Of a stretch of DNA of 64,000 bases, positions 60,599 to 64,000 are shown in pieces. Under the pieces are notes generated by a model. The model saw nothing but the letters and a program-made list of their open reading frames with translations. It had not been told where the DNA came from and ran no database searches. The position numbers were made by a program, and so were the translations under genes. The DNA is taken from assembly GCF_003173715.1 (NCBI RefSeq), contig NZ_CP029550.1, positions 248,001-312,000 of the forward strand. The letters run 5' to 3'. Positions within the stretch are counted from its first letter, which is position 1. Each line of letters begins with the position of its first letter. The stretch is from Methylobacterium durans. GTDB taxonomy: Bacteria > Pseudomonadota > Alphaproteobacteria > Rhizobiales > Beijerinckiaceae.

Positions 60599-61444
60599 TC
60601 AGCCACCCCCGATGAGCACGGCGCCCGCCGCGATCACGATGCAGGCGATGAGGCGTTCCGCGGTGAGGCGCTCGCCGAGGACGATCCGTCCGAGGAAGGC
60701 GGCGAAGACGACGCTCGTCTCGCGCAGGGCCGAAACGGCCCCCATCGCGCCCCGCTGCATCGCCCAGATCACCGCCGCGTAGGCCGCGAACGAGATCAGC
60801 CCGCCGCCCACGGCCTTAAGCGCCTCCCGGGCCGAGACGTCGAGGACGCCGGCGCCGCGCCGCAGGACGAGCCAGGCCGGCAGGATCAGGTGGAACGTGA
60901 ACATCGCCGCCGAGTAGGCGCGCCAATCGCCCGAGGCCCGGACGCCGAGCCCGTCGACGAGGGTGTAGGCGGCGATCGCGGTGCCGGTCGCCAGCGCCGC
61001 GGCGAGGCCGCCGCGCCCGAGGCCCCTGCGCCCGAGGCTGCCGCGCGCGAAGGCCAGGGCGAGGATGCCGGCGCTGACGAGCGCGATGCCGGCGAGGGTG
61101 CCGGGAGCGGGCTGCTCGCCCGCCGCGACCGCCGCACCGAGCGCGACGATGGTGGGAGAGGAGCCGCGGGCGATCGGGTAGGTCTGGCCGAGATCGCCGG
61201 TGCGATAGGTCGCGACGAGCAGGAGGTTGTAGGCAAGGTGGATGGCGCCGGAGGCGGCCGCATAGGGCAGCGCCGCCAAGACGGGCAGGCCGTAGAGGGC
61301 GAGGCCGGCGAGGCCGAGCAGGCCCATGGCGAGGTTCATCACCGCCATCGACCAGAGCCGGTCGGTGCCGCCGCGGAGCAGCGTGTTCCAGGCGGCATGC
61401 AGGAAGGCGGCGAAGAGCACGAGGCCGAGGGTGCCCGCTGCCAT
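60599..61444 (-). CDS. EamA/DMT superfamily transporter
   Basis: A 281-residue drug/metabolite transporter-type membrane protein with ten hydrophobic segments and an internal two-fold EamA repeat (first half ending near GQTYPIARGSSPTIVALGAA, second with MGAVSALRETSVVFAAFLGRI). Such proteins export amino acids, nucleotides or other metabolites; the substrate cannot be told. It lies 9 bases downstream of hemW, on the same strand, and so may be expressed with it. Confidence 0.85.
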   Translation of the reverse strand: MAAGTLGLVLFAAFLHAAWNTLLRGGTDRLWSMAVMNLAMGLLGLAGLALYGLPVLAALPYAAASGAIHLAYNLLLVATYRTGDLGQTYPIARGSSPTIVALGAAVAAGEQPAPGTLAGIALVSAGILALAFARGSLGRRGLGRGGLAAALATGTAIAAYTLVDGLGVRASGDWRAYSAAMFTFHLILPAWLVLRRGAGVLDVSAREALKAVGGGLISFAAYAAVIWAMQRGAMGAVSALRETSVVFAAFLGRIVLGERLTAERLIACIVIAAGAVLIGGG

Positions 61445-61453
61445 CGTTGGCCC

Positions 61454-62618
61454 TCAGGCCGCGAGTTCGGCGACGAGGGCGTTCAGCACCGGCGCCCCCT
61501 TCGGCGTCGCCGCGATGCGGCCCCCGGCAGCCGGGCGACGAGCCCGTCCGCGACGAGGGTGGCGAGGCGGCCGGCATCGAGCGGGCGGCCCTTCAGCGCC
61601 GCGTAGCGGGCCGGATCGATACCCTCGGTCAGGCGCAGGCCCATCATCAGGAACTCGTCGCCCTCGTCGGCAGGCGCGAGGGCTTCCGTCTCGACGATGC
61701 CGTGGCCCTCCGCCTCGACGCGGGCGAGCCACGCCTCCGGTGCGCGCTCCGTCACGGTGCCGATGCGCCCGGCCCCGGTGACGAGGCGTCCGTGCGCGCC
61801 GGGGCCGATGCCCGCATACTCGCCGTAGCGCCAGTAGAGCAGGTTGTGGCGCGACTGCGCGCCGGGCCGAGCGTGGTTCGAGATCTCGTAGGCCGGCAGG
61901 CCCGCCCGGTCGCAGACTTCCTGCGTCACGTCGTAGAGGGCGCGCGCGCTCTCCTCGTCCGGCGGGACGAGGCGGCCGGCCCGGGCGAGGCCGTGGAAGG
62001 GCGTGCCGGGCTCGATGGTGAGCTGGTAGAGCGACAGGTGCTCGGCTGCACGGGCGATCGCCTCCGTCAGCTCCGCCCGCCAAGCCTGCGGCGTCTGGGC
62101 GGGCCGGGCGTAGATCAGGTCGAACGAGGTCCGCTCGAAATGCGCCTGCGCGGTGCGCACCGCGTTGAGCGCCTCCTCCGCATTGTGCAGGCGCCCGAGC
62201 CCCTTCAGGGAGGCGTCGTCGAGGGCCTGCACGCCGAGGGAGACGCGGTTCACCCCGGCCGCCCGGTAGCCGCGGAAGCGGCCCGCCTCGACGCTCGTCG
62301 GGTTGGCCTCCAGCGTGATCTCGACATCCGCCGTCGTGCCCCACGCCGTCTCGATCGCCTCCAGCAGGCCCGCGACCGTCGCGGGCTGCATCAGCGAGGG
62401 CGTGCCGCCCCGAGGAAGACGCTCGACACGCGCCGCCCCGGCGTGCGGGACGCGACATGCGCGATCTCGGCGCGGAAGGCCGCGAGGAAGCGCGGCTCGT
62501 CGACCGGCGCCTGCCGGACATGGCTGTTGAAGTCGCAATACGGGCACTTCGAGGCGCAGAAGGGCCAGTGCAGGTAGACGCCGAATCCGACGTCGCGGGT
62601 GGGGTGATCGATCAGCAT
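61454..62618 (-). CDS. hemW: HemW-type radical SAM protein (two frame breaks)
   Basis: HemW resembles coproporphyrinogen dehydrogenase HemN but acts as a haem chaperone. The radical SAM motif is in FCASKCPYCDFNSH (C-x3-C-x2-C) near residue 25; SVFLGGGTPSLM, ITLEANPTS and NRVSLGVQALDDASLKGLGR follow, and the C-terminal HemW helical domain has GDEFLMMGLRLTEGID. Breaks lie near 62408-62413 (GGG in FLGGGTP) and near 61528 (after ARLPGA). Two missing bases give 389 codons. It follows rdgB and rph on the same strand. Confidence 0.88.
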
Positions 62619-62662
62619 GGTGTCGCCGGTGGCCCCACTGCGGCCGGGATGTCGATGCCGCC

Positions 62663-63292
62663 TCACGGCCGGCGCAGACAGGCTTCCGCAAGGGTCACGA
62701 AGGCACGGGCCCGGTGCGAGAGGGCTTGGCCGCTCTGCCAGTCGACGCCGTGCTTCTCCTCTGAGGAGATCTCGCCGAAGGTCCGGTCGAACCCGTCCGG
62801 GCGGAACATCGGGTCGTAGCCGAAGCCGGCCGTGCCCCGCGGCTCCACGAGGTCGCCGAAGACCCGGCCCTCGAAGAGCTCGGTATGCCCGTCCGGCCAG
62901 GCGAGGACGAGGGCCGAGACGAAATGCGCCCGGCGGTTCGTCGCGCCGCGGCGATCGAGCTCCGACAGGATGCGCGCCATCGCCCCGGAGAAATCCTTCG
63001 ACGCGCCCGCCCAGCGGGCCGAGAACAGGCCCGGCGCCCCGTCGAGGGCGTCGACGCAGAGCCCCGAATCGTCGGCGAAGGCCGGCAGGCCCGAGGCTTC
63101 CGCGGCCGCGAGCGCCTTGATGGCGGCGTTCTCGGAGAACATCGTGCCGGTCTCCTCGGGCTCGGGCAGGCTCAGCTCGCCCGCCGAGACCGCCTCGACG
63201 CCGAACGGCGCCAGCAATTCGCGCATCTCGACGAGCTTGCCGGCGTTGTGGGTGGCGATGACGACGCGGCCCGTGAGGATGCGGTGGCTCAC
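62663..63292 (-). CDS. rdgB: Non-canonical purine NTP pyrophosphatase (RdgB/HAM1)
   Basis: Hydrolyses dITP/XTP to monophosphates and so keeps deaminated purines out of DNA. The 209-residue protein has the SxxT/NxxK-type start [56 protein letters not shown] and the final [18 protein letters not shown]. The GTG start overlaps the rph stop by 4 bases. Confidence 0.96.
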   Translation of the reverse strand: MSHRILTGRVVIATHNAGKLVEMRELLAPFGVEAVSAGELSLPEPEETGTMFSENAAIKALAAAEASGLPAFADDSGLCVDALDGAPGLFSARWAGASKDFSGAMARILSELDRRGATNRRAHFVSALVLAWPDGHTELFEGRVFGDLVEPRGTAGFGYDPMFRPDGFDRTFGEISSEEKHGVDWQSGQALSHRARAFVTLAEACLRRP

Positions 63293-64000
63293 GCGGCGCT
63301 CCCCGCCAGAACCTGCTTCTGGAGCGCGACGAGCGACCCGACGCCCGTCTTGGCGAGCCGCAGCAATTCGAGGAACTCCGCTTCCGAGAACGGCTTGCCC
63401 TCGGCCGTGCCCTGCACCTCGACGAGGCCGCCCGAGCCGGTGATCACGAAATTGGCGTCGGTCTCGGCCGTCGAATCCTCGGCGTATTCGAGATCGAGGA
63501 CGGGCACGCCCTGGTGGATGCCGCAGGAGACGGCCGCCACGTGGTCCCTCAGCGGGTTCACCGAGATGATCGAGCGCTTCTGCATCCAGGCGAAGCAATC
63601 GTTGAGCGCCACCCAGGCACCGGTGATGGCCGCGGTGCGGGTGCCGCCATCGGCTTGGATGACGTCGCAATCGATCGTGATCTGGCGCTCGCCGATCGCC
63701 GGCAGGTTCGTCACGGCGCGGAGCGACCGGCCGATCAGCCGCTGGATCTCCTGCGTGCGTCCCGAGGGCTTGCCCGAATTCACCTCGCGCCGGGTCCGCT
63801 CGTGGGTGGCGCGGGGCAGCATGGCGTACTCGGCGGTCACCCAGCCCTTGCCGGAGCCGCGCAGCCACGGCGGCCCGCGCTCCTCCAGGGAGGCAGTGCA
63901 CAGAACCTTCGTCTCGCCGAAGCTCACGAGGCAGGACCCCTCGGCGTAGCGCGCCACCGCGCGCTCGAGCGTGACCTTGCGCAACTCGTCGGCCGCGCGC
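63289..64000 (-). CDS. rph: Ribonuclease PH (N-terminus cut by window edge)
   Basis: RNase PH trims tRNA 3' ends phosphorolytically. 237 codons are inside the window; only about the first ten residues lie past the right edge (the in-window part begins [20 protein letters not shown]). [59 protein letters not shown] and [17 protein letters not shown] are its signatures. The order rph-rdgB-hemW is conserved in Alphaproteobacteria. Confidence 0.95.
   Translation of the reverse strand, partial: RAADELRKVTLERAVARYAEGSCLVSFGETKVLCTASLEERGPPWLRGSGKGWVTAEYAMLPRATHERTRREVNSGKPSGRTQEIQRLIGRSLRAVTNLPAIGERQITIDCDVIQADGGTRTAAITGAWVALNDCFAWMQKRSIISVNPLRDHVAAVSCGIHQGVPVLDLEYAEDSTAETDANFVITGSGGLVEVQGTAEGKPFSEAEFLELLRLAKTGVGSLVALQKQVLAGSAA

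Overview
The window looks like a chromosomal segment of a GC-rich aerobic anoxygenic phototroph of the Alphaproteobacteria. Methylobacterium/Methylorubrum or a close Hyphomicrobiales relative is the best guess. The reasons are the bchFNBH block, the aerR-ppsR pair, a PYP-bacteriophytochrome hybrid, and the housekeeping orders mutM/ubiE-ubiB-coaBC, dnaA-dnaN-recF and rph-rdgB-hemW. This assignment is inference from gene content, not from a search.

Bases 1-12,317 are part of a photosynthesis gene cluster. On the minus strand bchF-bchN-bchB-bchH (BchH runs off the left edge) make chlorophyllide intermediates. On the plus strand lie aerR (B12-binding antirepressor), ppsR/crtJ (repressor), and an overlapping run bchG-bch2-bchP-tspO-small membrane protein for the last steps of bacteriochlorophyll synthesis. 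Two perfect TGT-N12-ACA PpsR/CrtJ palindromes, 8 bp apart, lie in front of bchG, and a one-mismatch copy overlaps the bchF -35 box. Bases 12,359-16,371 hold a tri-haem cytochrome c, an SDR and a lipoamide-dehydrogenase-like enzyme.

Bases 16,501-19,689 encode a hybrid photoreceptor histidine kinase: a PYP-type PAS domain, a full bacteriophytochrome core and a HisKA_2-type kinase, translationally coupled to its own haem oxygenase. The PYP domain has alanine where PYP carries its chromophore cysteine. Together with AerR, PpsR and TspO, four light/redox/tetrapyrrole sensors sit within about 14 kb.

Bases 19,694-48,517 are mostly housekeeping: gmk, yicC, mltG, mutM, ubiE, ubiB, coaBC, speB, rpsT, grxD, bolA, purL, recQ, recF, dnaN and dnaA. 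Interspersed are a LysR/GST/flavin-oxidase module, an SMP-30 lactonase, an overlapping DUF817-DUF2809 membrane pair and several unknowns. An A/T-richer region with four GANTC sites lies upstream of dnaA. Bases 49,086-64,000 carry an M3 peptidase, a dienelactone-hydrolase-like protein, an extensin-like protein, an L,D-transpeptidase, a YehZYW-type osmolyte transporter with no ATPase gene in view, a single-domain response regulator, and the yraN-rsmI/lppC and eamA-hemW-rdgB-rph blocks.

An important caveat: about 16 genes show reading-frame breaks, around 25 in total. Almost all are explained by one missing base, mostly inside a G or C run, and restoring it gives normal protein lengths. These look like homopolymer errors of the assembly rather than gene decay, so affected genes are given as one feature with the break noted. 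No tRNA, rRNA, insertion sequence, prophage or CRISPR array was seen.
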